Source of the DNA: an uncultured Candidatus Berkelbacteria bacterium
GTDB taxonomy: Bacteria > Patescibacteriota > UBA1384 > 2-12-FULL-50-11
Direction of reading: 5' to 3'
Length of the DNA: 34,677 nucleotides
Assembly (NCBI GenBank): GCA_903839975.1
Contig: CAIMEH010000031.1
Span: 1 to 34,677, forward strand
The notes below the pieces were generated by a model. It had not been told where the DNA came from. It did not search any database and saw only the letters and a program-made list of their open reading frames with translations. The position numbers and the translations under genes are program-made. Of this stretch, positions 1 through 8,032 are shown piece by piece (position 1 is the first letter of the stretch; each line of letters begins with the position of its first letter).

Positions 1-389
1 CTTTTAACTATTTATTTGGGAAAGATTTGCCGTTTGATGTAACTGTTTACCTAACTTTGAATGACCGGTGTGCCTATAATTACGCAGGGCACTACTTTTT
101 TACGACCTTAGGCAATCCAAAATATGCGATGAAGGTTATTTTGCACGAATTGTTACATTTTTATACCTATGAGTTTATTCAACCAGAGATGAAGGAGAAG
201 GGAGTCTCGAGGGAAAGATTCAATGACATCAAAGAGGCTTTGACAGTTTTATTGAATATTGAATTTAAGGAACTTCTCGATGGTGAAATTGACCAGGGTT
301 ACGAGAAGCAGAAAGAGCTAAGAGCGAAGGTTGTTGAGCTTTGGAATGACAATAAGGATGTTTACGAAGTTTGTCGGATTCTTGGCTAG
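1..389 (+). CDS. HExxH-motif putative metallopeptidase-like protein, 5'-truncated by the window edge
   Basis: Frame is open to the left edge (…FNYLFGKDLPFDVTVYLT…); motif HELLHFYTYEF. The ORF-track start at 27 is an internal TTG. Confidence 0.5.
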   Translation, partial: FNYLFGKDLPFDVTVYLTLNDRCAYNYAGHYFFTTLGNPKYAMKVILHELLHFYTYEFIQPEMKEKGVSRERFNDIKEALTVLLNIEFKELLDGEIDQGYEKQKELRAKVVELWNDNKDVYEVCRILG

Positions 390-420
390 AAAACGATTGA
401 AAGAACTGTAAGTTTGGCGC

Positions 421-449
421 TTGACACCGTATCACATATAGGTGATATT
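421..449 (+). promoter_or_regulatory. Putative promoter with operator palindrome for the XRE gene
   Basis: TTGACA at 421-426, 17-nt spacer, GATATT at 444-449; inverted repeat TATCAC-atatag-GTGATA (430-447) overlaps the -10 box; ATG follows at 456. Confidence 0.55.
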
Positions 450-455
450 AATCTT

Positions 456-728
456 ATGGAAACCTGGAAAAGTGTAAAAAAAGAATTGCTAAAAGACCCA
501 GAAGCCGCCAAAGAATATAGGCGGCTAGAACCGACTTACAGTGTTATTTCGCAGTTAATAAAACAACGAATAGATAGCGGCCTAACCCAAGCCCAGTTAG
601 CTAAGAAAATTGGCACCAAGCAGTCAGCCATTTCTAGACTAGAGTCTGGTGAAGCCAACCCAACTTTGCACCTGCTGGAAAAAATTGCCGCAGCAGTTGA
701 TAAAAAACTCGTGGTAACTATTGGTTGA
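456..728 (+). CDS. XRE/HigA-like helix-turn-helix protein (antitoxin-like)
   Basis: …GLTQAQLAKKIGTKQSAISRLESGEANPTLHLLEKIAAAV… is a typical HTH_3. Start moved from 414 to 456 because the 414 extension overlaps the TTGACA promoter. Confidence 0.8.
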   Translation: METWKSVKKELLKDPEAAKEYRRLEPTYSVISQLIKQRIDSGLTQAQLAKKIGTKQSAISRLESGEANPTLHLLEKIAAAVDKKLVVTIG

Positions 729-780
729 CCTTAAGTTTTCAGAAATTTCTTATTATTTAAATATTTGTTACGGTTAGCTA

Positions 781-1440
781 ATGGCAAGTGTTTGGGACAA
801 TAAAATTAACGACGACTCTTTTCCTGGCCAGGAGACAACGCCAAGTAATTTACCAGTCGAAGAGAAACCAGTGGAAGATCTGCCGGAAGGACTTAATAAA
901 ACCAGCTTCAACTGGGGCGCGTTTTTGCTGCCGTGTATTTGGGGGATCAGGCATAAATCGAAGCTGTCGTATGGGTTATTGGCTATATTGCTATTTTTTC
1001 AGGCATTGCCACTGATAGCATTTGCAGGAATTTTGTTTGGATTAAGTGGCAGGATATCCTTTATGTTATTAGCGCTGTTGCTGGTAGCTATGATGATAAT
1101 CATTCCTCTATGGCTCTATGTTGTTGTGACTGCAGCGGTAATCGTGTTGTTTGTTTTAGGCAATCTAATACCAAGTATTGGAGCGGCTGCATTAATTAGT
1201 ATCGTTCCAGACATTATTATTATCCTTATGGTGTTTAAGCTGGCAGCTAAGGGCGATGATATTGCTTGGAGTTCAGGCAGATATTCAGATGTAGATGGTT
1301 TAAGAAAGTCCCAAAGGCGTTGGACGATTTCAGGAATAGCCGTTTTGGTCGTCGCCGTGCTTATAACAGGAGTGTTTTGGGCCGCAGCTCTAGAGGCTAA
1401 TAGACAAACAGTACAAACATCCTCACAGTGTGATTGCTAG
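781..1440 (+). CDS. Multi-pass membrane protein of unknown function
   Basis: 219 aa, FNWGAFLLPCIWGI motif followed by several hydrophobic segments. Confidence 0.65.
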   Translation: MASVWDNKINDDSFPGQETTPSNLPVEEKPVEDLPEGLNKTSFNWGAFLLPCIWGIRHKSKLSYGLLAILLFFQALPLIAFAGILFGLSGRISFMLLALLLVAMMIIIPLWLYVVVTAAVIVLFVLGNLIPSIGAAALISIVPDIIIILMVFKLAAKGDDIAWSSGRYSDVDGLRKSQRRWTISGIAVLVVAVLITGVFWAAALEANRQTVQTSSQCDC

Positions 1441-1497
1441 CGAAATGTGGCGACTGAAACAGTTTGATAGGCGATAGGACAAAGTCCGTCTGCCAAC

Positions 1498-1515
1498 CAC
1501 GGTGGTATCACCGTG
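1498..1515. repeat. Short hairpin CACGGTG-gtat-CACCGTG
   Basis: Perfect 7-bp inverted repeat with 4-nt loop, next to the larger palindrome. Confidence 0.6.
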
Positions 1516-1520
1516 TATAG

Positions 1521-1573
1521 ATTGCTTCGTCGCGGTTTTATATGTTTAAACATATAAAACCGCTTCTCGCAAT
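1521..1573. repeat. Intergenic palindromic element with perfect 32-bp core (1532-1563)
   Basis: GCGGTTTTATATGTTTAAACATATAAAACCGC equals its own reverse complement; flanked by ATTGC…GCAAT. Confidence 0.85.
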
Positions 1574-1618
1574 GACAGAAAACAATTGTTAACACGCTTA
1601 TATCTGTAAATTTTAGTA

Positions 1619-1654
1619 TTGACAACATACAAGCTTTGTATTAAGTTAATACAA
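1619..1654 (+). promoter_or_regulatory. Putative promoter/operator of the RHH-PIN module
   Basis: TTGACA (1619-1624), 17-nt spacer, TAAGTT (1642-1647); perfect palindrome TTGTATTAA-g-TTAATACAA (1636-1654) plus an extra ATACAA half-site at 1627-1632. Confidence 0.65.
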
Positions 1655-1656
1655 GA

Positions 1657-1893
1657 ATGAAAACAAAAACTATTAACTTGTCTTTACCAAATGAGCTGCT
1701 AAAACAGGCAGACGAGGTGGCGAAAAAGGAGTTTCGTACTCGTAGTGAGCTGATGCGCGAGGTGTTGCGACGATATATTCTTAAAAATAAACTTGATGAG
1801 CTAGCCTCTAGTCTTCAAAAAGAGGCTAAGGAAAAAGGGTTCACGGAAAAAGACGTAGAGCGACTAATTAAAGAGTACCGGGCTGGTAAATAA
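1657..1893 (+). CDS. Ribbon-helix-helix antitoxin
   Basis: MKTKTINLSLPNELLKQADEVAKKEFRTRSELMREVLRRYI, CopG/Arc-type RHH; adjacent to a PIN-domain gene. Confidence 0.85.
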   Translation: MKTKTINLSLPNELLKQADEVAKKEFRTRSELMREVLRRYILKNKLDELASSLQKEAKEKGFTEKDVERLIKEYRAGK

Positions 1894-1896
1894 GGG

Positions 1897-2286
1897 ATGG
1901 ATGTTGTGGTTGATACTAATATTTTAGTATCAGGGCTACTTTTTGGCGGAAAGCCGGAAAAAATACTTAATGAAATCGCTAAGGGAAATGTTTGTGGGCA
2001 CTGTTCTGAATATCTTCTCGGGGAGTTAGCAAGAGTGGCCTCTCACAAATTTAAGGTTGGAAAAGAAAAAGTTGAAGGAATTGATAAATTAATGAGGGAA
2101 ATTTTAGTGATACACGACCCAAAGTCGATTCCTAATTTAGTTAGAGACGCAGCAGACAATAATGTTTTGGCAATTGCTGATGAAGCTAAAATGGATTACA
2201 TTATCTCGGGCGATAAAGACCTGCTTGTACTTAAGGGATACAAGAACGTTCCAATTGTTACGGCCGATGAATTTCTTAGTTCTTGA
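1897..2286 (+). CDS. PIN-domain toxin (putative RNase)
   Basis: MDVVVDTNILVSGLLFGG…DAADNNVLAIADEAKMDYIISGDKDLL: acidic residues of the PIN fold in the expected order; starts 3 nt after the antitoxin stop. Confidence 0.88.
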   Translation: MDVVVDTNILVSGLLFGGKPEKILNEIAKGNVCGHCSEYLLGELARVASHKFKVGKEKVEGIDKLMREILVIHDPKSIPNLVRDAADNNVLAIADEAKMDYIISGDKDLLVLKGYKNVPIVTADEFLSS

Positions 2287-2319
2287 AACGTATGCATTTA
2301 GTGATACATTTAAATTAAT

Positions 2320-2733
2320 ATGGCAGAAACAAGTAAAAGTATCTTATTGTGTGACGACGACCTGACGCTTCGCGAGATGTACGGCGAGCGCTTAAAGGCC
2401 GAGGGTTTTACGGTTGATTTGGCGAAGGATGGCGAAGAAGGCTTACAGAAAGCCACTAGCGATCATCCAAATGTTATTTTGTTGGACGTGATGATGCCGA
2501 AGATGAACGGTTTGGACGTGCTCAAAAAGCTCAAGGAGCAGCCAGAAACCAAAGACATCCCAGTTATTATCCTGACCGCTCTAATTCAGGATCGTGAAAA
2601 GATGGAGAGTATCACTCGTGGCGCCGACGACTATATTGTTAAATCGGAAGCTATGCCAGGTGATGTTATCGCCAAAATCCACAAAGTTCTCGAAAAGGGT
2701 GCTGCACCTGCCGAACCAACTCCCGCAGCTTAG
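2320..2733 (+). CDS. Stand-alone response regulator receiver-domain protein
   Basis: ILLCDDDLTLREMYGERL…VILLDVMMPKMNGLDVL…IPVIILTAL…DDYIVKSE: receiver Asp/Thr/Lys positions present; no output domain. Confidence 0.9.
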   Translation: MAETSKSILLCDDDLTLREMYGERLKAEGFTVDLAKDGEEGLQKATSDHPNVILLDVMMPKMNGLDVLKKLKEQPETKDIPVIILTALIQDREKMESITRGADDYIVKSEAMPGDVIAKIHKVLEKGAAPAEPTPAA

Positions 2734-2748
2734 GCCAAAGGTGTAAAA

Positions 2749-4083
2749 GTGTCAGAAACAGAAACCAAAATTGCCAGCTATTTGCGCCTCAACGGCGGAC
2801 AACCACTAAAAGGTGAGGTTGTTGTTCATGGAGCTAAAAACTCTGTTTCTAAACAGATGGTGGCTGCCTTATTAAGCGAAGAGACTTCCGTACTAGAAGA
2901 CGTTTCCTTGGTTGAGGACGTAGAGATTGTTTCCGAGATGATTCGGGCTTTTGGTGGCGAGGTGGAGATTGAAGACCGAAAAGTTACCATTAAAGCCCCG
3001 GAGCTAAAGTTCCCCGACGAGGCGACGATGATCGCTCTCGGTAAAAAAAGTCGTATCCCGCCGCTGGCTTGCGGTCCGATGTTGGCTAGAATCGGCCGGG
3101 CAATAATCCCGATGCCGGGCGGTTGTAATATTGGCCGACGACCGATTAATTTTCATATCGATGCCTTAAGATTGCTTGGGGCAACTATTACCGAGGAAGA
3201 GTGTAGCTTCCACCTTGATGCGCCAGAAGGTTTGAAGGGCGCCAAAATAGCCTTGGAGTATCCAAGCGTTGGTTCAACCGAGCAAGTACTACTTTCCAGT
3301 GTTCTGGCCGATGGCGTGACCGAACTCTCAAACGCCGCTGTTGAACCAGAGATTATCGATTTAATCGCCGTATTACAAAAAATGGGTGCTATTATTTCCG
3401 TAGATACCGACCGCGTTATTACAATTGTTGGCGTAAAGAAGCTGAAGGGCTATCATCACGTCGCTTTACCTGATCGAATCGAAGCCGCAAGTTGGGCCTG
3501 TGCCGCCGCCGTTACAAACGGGCGAATTAAGGTAGTAGGTGCCAGACAGCTGGATATGATGACATTTTTGAATAAATTCCGCCAAGTGGGCGGTGGATTC
3601 GACATTAACTCCGAAGGAATTACTTTTTACCGAGAAGCCGACGAACTAAAATCCATTTCACTCGAGACCGATGTTCACCCAGGTTTTATGACCGACTGGC
3701 AACAGCCGTTTGTTGTTATGCTCACCCAAGCTAAGGGCACGTCTGTGGTGCACGAGACGGTCTACGAAGAGCGTTTTGGTTACGTTGAGGCCCTGAATAC
3801 CATGGGCGCCCAAATACAGCTGTATAACCAATGTTTGGGTGGAAAAGAGTGCCGTTATGCCGGTACTAGCTATTTACATAGTGCCTCGATAACTGGTCCA
3901 ACAAAATTACACGGAGCTGAGATTAAAATTCCCGACCTGCGAGCTGGTTTTTCATACGTTGTAGCTGCCTTGGCGGCCGAAGGTGAATCTAAACTCGATA
4001 ACTTTGCCGTACTTTACCGCGGCTACGAAGACTTACCAGAGAAACTGAAAGATCTCGGCGCCGACATTGTTGAAGTCGGATAA
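2749..4083 (+). CDS. murA: UDP-N-acetylglucosamine 1-carboxyvinyltransferase
   Basis: HGAKNSVSKQ (K22/N23 region) and PGGCNIGRRPINFH (catalytic Cys loop) of the EPSP/MurA family. Confidence 0.85.
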   Translation: MSETETKIASYLRLNGGQPLKGEVVVHGAKNSVSKQMVAALLSEETSVLEDVSLVEDVEIVSEMIRAFGGEVEIEDRKVTIKAPELKFPDEATMIALGKKSRIPPLACGPMLARIGRAIIPMPGGCNIGRRPINFHIDALRLLGATITEEECSFHLDAPEGLKGAKIALEYPSVGSTEQVLLSSVLADGVTELSNAAVEPEIIDLIAVLQKMGAIISVDTDRVITIVGVKKLKGYHHVALPDRIEAASWACAAAVTNGRIKVVGARQLDMMTFLNKFRQVGGGFDINSEGITFYREADELKSISLETDVHPGFMTDWQQPFVVMLTQAKGTSVVHETVYEERFGYVEALNTMGAQIQLYNQCLGGKECRYAGTSYLHSASITGPTKLHGAEIKIPDLRAGFSYVVAALAAEGESKLDNFAVLYRGYEDLPEKLKDLGADIVEVG

Positions 4084-4089
4084 AAATTA

Positions 4090-4113
4090 GCCCCCACCTG
4101 GATAGGTGAGGGC
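4090..4113 (-). terminator. Hairpin between convergent murA and lipoprotein genes
   Basis: GCCC-c-CACCT-ggat-AGGTG-a-GGGC, followed on the minus strand by TAATTTTTA. Confidence 0.6.
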
Positions 4114-4134
4114 ATGAAGCCGATTAATGGGTCA

Positions 4135-4557
4135 TTATGGCCCCCAATATGCATCGTGAAGGGCGTAGAGTGAGTCTCCAACTTCTGGAACGTAACTCCC
4201 CGTTTTTAAGAAGTAGTCGATGCCCGATTTGTAGATTGAGCATGTACTAGCGCTTGGCATGAACACGTCCTTTGTAAAAACGAAGTTGTCGCCGTCGACC
4301 GACCGGCTAATTTGCCACCGGTTGCTTGAGTCGTTTGCTGGATGGAAGACCAGCAATAGCTTCGGATCTACCGATGACTTTATGTACGAGACGAACTCGT
4401 CTCTGGTCAAGGGCGTTCCAGCGCTGGTTTTATAAACCGGCGCCCCGCCGTTGTGATCAACGGCAAAGTAGATATAGGGGTTAGCTGGTTGATTTGGCAT
4501 TACGCCACCACAACCAATAAGACCCAAAACAACGAAAATCAAGATGGAAAACTTCAT
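4135..4557 (-). CDS. Small lipoprotein of unknown function
   Basis: MKFSILIFVVLGLIGCGG lipobox; SD AGGAGGTGG just upstream; start at 4557 preferred over 4596. TTGAAA-N17-TAAGAT (plus coordinates 4587-4615) upstream. Confidence 0.7.
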   Translation of the reverse strand: MKFSILIFVVLGLIGCGGVMPNQPANPYIYFAVDHNGGAPVYKTSAGTPLTRDEFVSYIKSSVDPKLLLVFHPANDSSNRWQISRSVDGDNFVFTKDVFMPSASTCSIYKSGIDYFLKTGSYVPEVGDSLYALHDAYWGP

Positions 4558-4623
4558 TGTGCCACCTCCTGGCAACTTACCGGCAAATCTTAGCACATTA
4601 TCAGTATTTTTTCAAGGGTATTA

Positions 4624-6678
4624 CTATCTATTTGTGGATCTTCTTGGCTGAGTGACGCCAACGGAGAATGTTTTACTAGTAACTTTGTTATTGGCCTGTA
4701 GAACTAAAGTTACGCCGTAGGTACCGCCAGCTAAAGGCGTAGCAAGCTTAAAATCTACAGTGCGGTTTGATCTGACGATAGCTGGAGCTGAAGTTGTAGA
4801 GCTAGTAAATAAGGTTTTTAAACTACTTCCAGATCCAGATGTAACGGTTATACCAACGCTAATCTGGTCTGGAATGTTAGTAGTAAAGCCAATTGTAAGT
4901 GTGCTAATTGGGGCAGTTAGCTTTCCTCTAGTAACATTATTACCGTTAACAGTATATCCATAAATGGCCGGTGCTGGATTTGGAATAACTGGTATGTTAA
5001 GTCCTGAGCTGTCTGGGAAAGAATACATTGATGAATCTCCATCATTGGCATCCTCAAGAATTGGAGATCCCGCAGGACAGGTAGATGGTTTCGAGCCAAG
5101 TCCCCAGAAATAGTAGCCGTCACCATCTCGGTCTGTGCAGGTTGCTTGGTGAGAAAGATCTCTTGGATAATATGGCTCAGTTGCAAAGCGAAACTCTAAT
5201 ACTGCCTGATCGTTTAGTACTAAATTTGCAAATCCGGCGTTGGAGCCAGTTCCGCCCCAATCAGTTCCCCAACTATTCTTAACGTGCCAGATTACGTTAT
5301 TGGAAGCGTCAAGCTCGTAGCCAACTATAGACAAGAAGTGATTTATCTGAGGTTTGACATAGACAGTAATCGGCCCTCTTTGAATAAGAAGTTTGATCAA
5401 AGTATCTGCTGAAACCTGACCAGGATAGCTACTGCCACCAGATATCCTAATATGATTAGCTGGGTCAGTAACAGAGCTTTTGTTGTCTCCGCCGACGCCA
5501 GTATTTGGGTCTTCAGCCTCTGTTAAAACATCGTTTCCCATAGCATAGTTATAGACATTATTTGAAAATCCCCCCTTGCAAGCACTGGCCCAGGTTATGC
5601 CAAATTCTCTGAATGAGAAGCTGCCAATCATCTGTTGTTCAGAGAGGTCTCTAGCTATTGGTTCGTTGAATTGAATGTTTGTAATGGCTTCGATTGAGGC
5701 GATTGAAGCGAATGCCCAACAGCTGGAGCATAAGTTTCCTTGATCTTTAACAGGTGTAATAAAGTTAGCTCCATCCCAATTTCTCCAGTCAAATGTTTTT
5801 GGTAATGTACTGGTCGTTGAAACTGAGTAGGAATTTTTAAATCCAAGATTCCAATCCTTCGCCCAATCGTTGCTGACTGGAAATATTCCGCCGTCGTAGT
5901 ACATAAAAGCGTTGGAAGTGGACGATAATGTAGGGTCGCCGCCGGTAGAATCTATTAACTGCTGATATGTTAGATCGGTTAAGCTTGTTCTACCAGCAGT
6001 AAAACCGGCAACAGAAGTGGAAGATGTGGTTGAAGTTGCTCGAGAAGAGGCAACTGCAGGAACAACCTTATTCATTACGTCATTAATGGCGCTAGCTGTC
6101 TTATTAGTGTAATCAACTTTTGTAGCTGAAAGAGCTAGCCCTAAAATACCGCCACCAACGGGCTTTAAGTCTTGGGCTTTTATTGCGGGTACGAGTGCTC
6201 TGGTAGCTTGTTCATTGATATGCTGCTTGGTGATTTGCACTGTACTGCCGTCAGCAGTTTCCCATCTTAAACCAATAGGCTGCACGTCTGGTAGTATGCT
6301 TGTTTCAATAGCTGAAGAATTAAAACTAAAGGTGGTTGAGCCCCCAGTTAGGTTGAAATTATTATAAACCAGATAATTCACCTGCTTTCCCTTTGAATAG
6401 CCCAATAATATAACTCTAACGGCGGAATCTGGTCCAGAAAATGTTCCGGTACCATCAACAGAAAAGCTTGTTAAATCGCTTGTTGTAGTCGTGAATGGAA
6501 CGTCGTGCTTAGTTATAGTTTGGGCAAGGTCATTTGTCTGGGCGTTGTTAGTGGTTTTCAAGGCGTTTACGGGATGTTTGTACAGATAGCAACCGCCACT
6601 AATTATAATAATAAAAGCCAGAATGCCAATTAGGAACTCGTATTTTTCTTTGACTGGGATATGTTTAAAATTCAGCAT
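4624..6678 (-). CDS. Membrane-anchored papain-like (C1A) cysteine peptidase with DxDGDG-type and C-terminal Ig-like regions
   Basis: N-terminal TM; DWRNW…VKDQGNLCSSCWAFASIASIEA (Cys), NHFLSIVGYELD (His), VKNSWGTDWGG (Asn); CTDRDGDGYYFWG…EDANDGD motif. Confidence 0.88.
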   Translation of the reverse strand: MLNFKHIPVKEKYEFLIGILAFIIIISGGCYLYKHPVNALKTTNNAQTNDLAQTITKHDVPFTTTTSDLTSFSVDGTGTFSGPDSAVRVILLGYSKGKQVNYLVYNNFNLTGGSTTFSFNSSAIETSILPDVQPIGLRWETADGSTVQITKQHINEQATRALVPAIKAQDLKPVGGGILGLALSATKVDYTNKTASAINDVMNKVVPAVASSRATSTTSSTSVAGFTAGRTSLTDLTYQQLIDSTGGDPTLSSTSNAFMYYDGGIFPVSNDWAKDWNLGFKNSYSVSTTSTLPKTFDWRNWDGANFITPVKDQGNLCSSCWAFASIASIEAITNIQFNEPIARDLSEQQMIGSFSFREFGITWASACKGGFSNNVYNYAMGNDVLTEAEDPNTGVGGDNKSSVTDPANHIRISGGSSYPGQVSADTLIKLLIQRGPITVYVKPQINHFLSIVGYELDASNNVIWHVKNSWGTDWGGTGSNAGFANLVLNDQAVLEFRFATEPYYPRDLSHQATCTDRDGDGYYFWGLGSKPSTCPAGSPILEDANDGDSSMYSFPDSSGLNIPVIPNPAPAIYGYTVNGNNVTRGKLTAPISTLTIGFTTNIPDQISVGITVTSGSGSSLKTLFTSSTTSAPAIVRSNRTVDFKLATPLAGGTYGVTLVLQANNKVTSKTFSVGVTQPRRSTNR

Positions 6679-6740
6679 AAATTATAGCTAAGCTTAAACT
6701 CAGCGTACTACTGTATAAACTAAAGTCAAATTTAGGAGTT

Positions 6741-7502
6741 TTACGGGGTGGCGAAGGGATTCACGCGGCCGTAAGTGCCCTGCTTGGTGGCATCTGGGGT
6801 AACGGCGTAACTCTGAACGGCAGCAAATAATTTGGTGGTTTTATCAAGGAAAGCCGGATCGCTGCCGGTGAATTCTGTTGATCCGGCGGCCTTAGAGAAT
6901 ATCTGGGCGGTTACCGAAGTTGTTGGTGCGCCACTAGTGCTAGTGATTGTAATGGTTGTAACTTTATTCCATCTGGCAAATGTCTTTAGCTTGGCTAATA
7001 AAGTTTGGGTGGTAGGGTAATCCATGGTGCCAGTTAAGGTAAATGTAATGGCGGCACCGGCGCTGCCGTTTACTATAGGTGCCGAACTGACTGTGCCAGT
7101 TTGGGTAATAGGCTGGGCTCCGTTGGCATTTGTTGCCGAGCTGGCCGATGAGGCTGCAGCAGCAGATTGGAATGGGGCAGTTATGGTTGCGCCCGTAAGT
7201 CCGATACTGTTAAGCATGCCACGCAGCTGCAGAACCAAATCTTCTGGGTCGGTGGTGGTTGGCAGGGCGATATTAGCCGATGAATACAGGCTAGCAACGG
7301 CATCTTTTTTACCATTTAACTGGTTCAGAATATTTAAATGCTGTTGCTGCTGATCGATTTGGGTATTTAATTCGGAAATCTGGCTGCGATTATCTTGAAA
7401 AGCGCTAAGTAATGGCGGATAGGCTAGCCAAATTGTACCGACACCAACAACCAAAAAGATAGAAGTGGTAATCCAGAAATAGGTATTTTTTAATAGGCTC
7501 AT
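6741..7502 (-). CDS. pilO: Type IV pilus PilO-like inner-membrane protein
   Basis: N-terminal TM then coiled coil (SQISELNTQIDQQQQHLNILNQL); position after pilN. Confidence 0.7.
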   Translation of the reverse strand: MSLLKNTYFWITTSIFLVVGVGTIWLAYPPLLSAFQDNRSQISELNTQIDQQQQHLNILNQLNGKKDAVASLYSSANIALPTTTDPEDLVLQLRGMLNSIGLTGATITAPFQSAAAASSASSATNANGAQPITQTGTVSSAPIVNGSAGAAITFTLTGTMDYPTTQTLLAKLKTFARWNKVTTITITSTSGAPTTSVTAQIFSKAAGSTEFTGSDPAFLDKTTKLFAAVQSYAVTPDATKQGTYGRVNPFATP

Positions 7503-8032
7503 TGTGTCTTAGATCCAAAAGTTATTGTGAAAGTGTAAACCAAGCCTTTGTCGCCCTTAGTCTCGGTTAGGGCGGTCATTGTTACGTTGGAGAAATTTTT
7601 CTCGGCTGTTAAGCGCTGTTTTAGCAGTATCGCCGAGAGCTGATCGGTCGTTTGACCGGAGAGTTCGAGGTTGCTGCTGTCGGTTAATTTAAGCGAAGTT
7701 AGCTGGACGTCGGTTGGTATATCGCCGGCGATTGTGCCTAGTGTTGCGCTCCAATCGGCTTTTTCTTGGTATCTAGTACTGGCAGTAAGCCTATCTTCCA
7801 AAAATGCCGCTTGCTTGGTGATGTCGGAGCCTTTCTGCTGCTGCGATACCAGGCTTTGCAGATCGCCCTGTTTGTTGCCGATATCCACCTGTTGCATATA
7901 GTTAAACGTGGCCAAACCGGCGGCGCCCAAACCAAGAACGGCGATAACTATTAAATAAATCACCGAAATACCGTAGGCCTTGGTTGAGGCGTGGTATTTT
8001 TCCTTAACTTCTTTAGGTAAAAGATTAAGCAT
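7499..8032 (-). CDS. pilN: Type IV pilus PilN-like protein
   Basis: MLNLLPKEVKEKY start, single TM, PilN-like LTSLKLTDSSNLELSGQT; overlaps pilM. Confidence 0.8.
   Translation of the reverse strand: MLNLLPKEVKEKYHASTKAYGISVIYLIVIAVLGLGAAGLATFNYMQQVDIGNKQGDLQSLVSQQQKGSDITKQAAFLEDRLTASTRYQEKADWSATLGTIAGDIPTDVQLTSLKLTDSSNLELSGQTTDQLSAILLKQRLTAEKNFSNVTMTALTETKGDKGLVYTFTITFGSKTQ

Noticed and set aside
1437-1628. 63-aa minus ORF over the intergenic palindrome
   Set aside because: Made largely of the palindromic repeat; no independent coding support.
7024-7353. Plus-strand ORFs opposite the pil operon (e.g. 109 aa at 7024, 103 aa at 8407, 103 aa at 11593, 101 aa at 11898)
   Set aside because: Antisense to well-supported pil genes; low-complexity or compositional shadow ORFs without SD or recognisable motifs.
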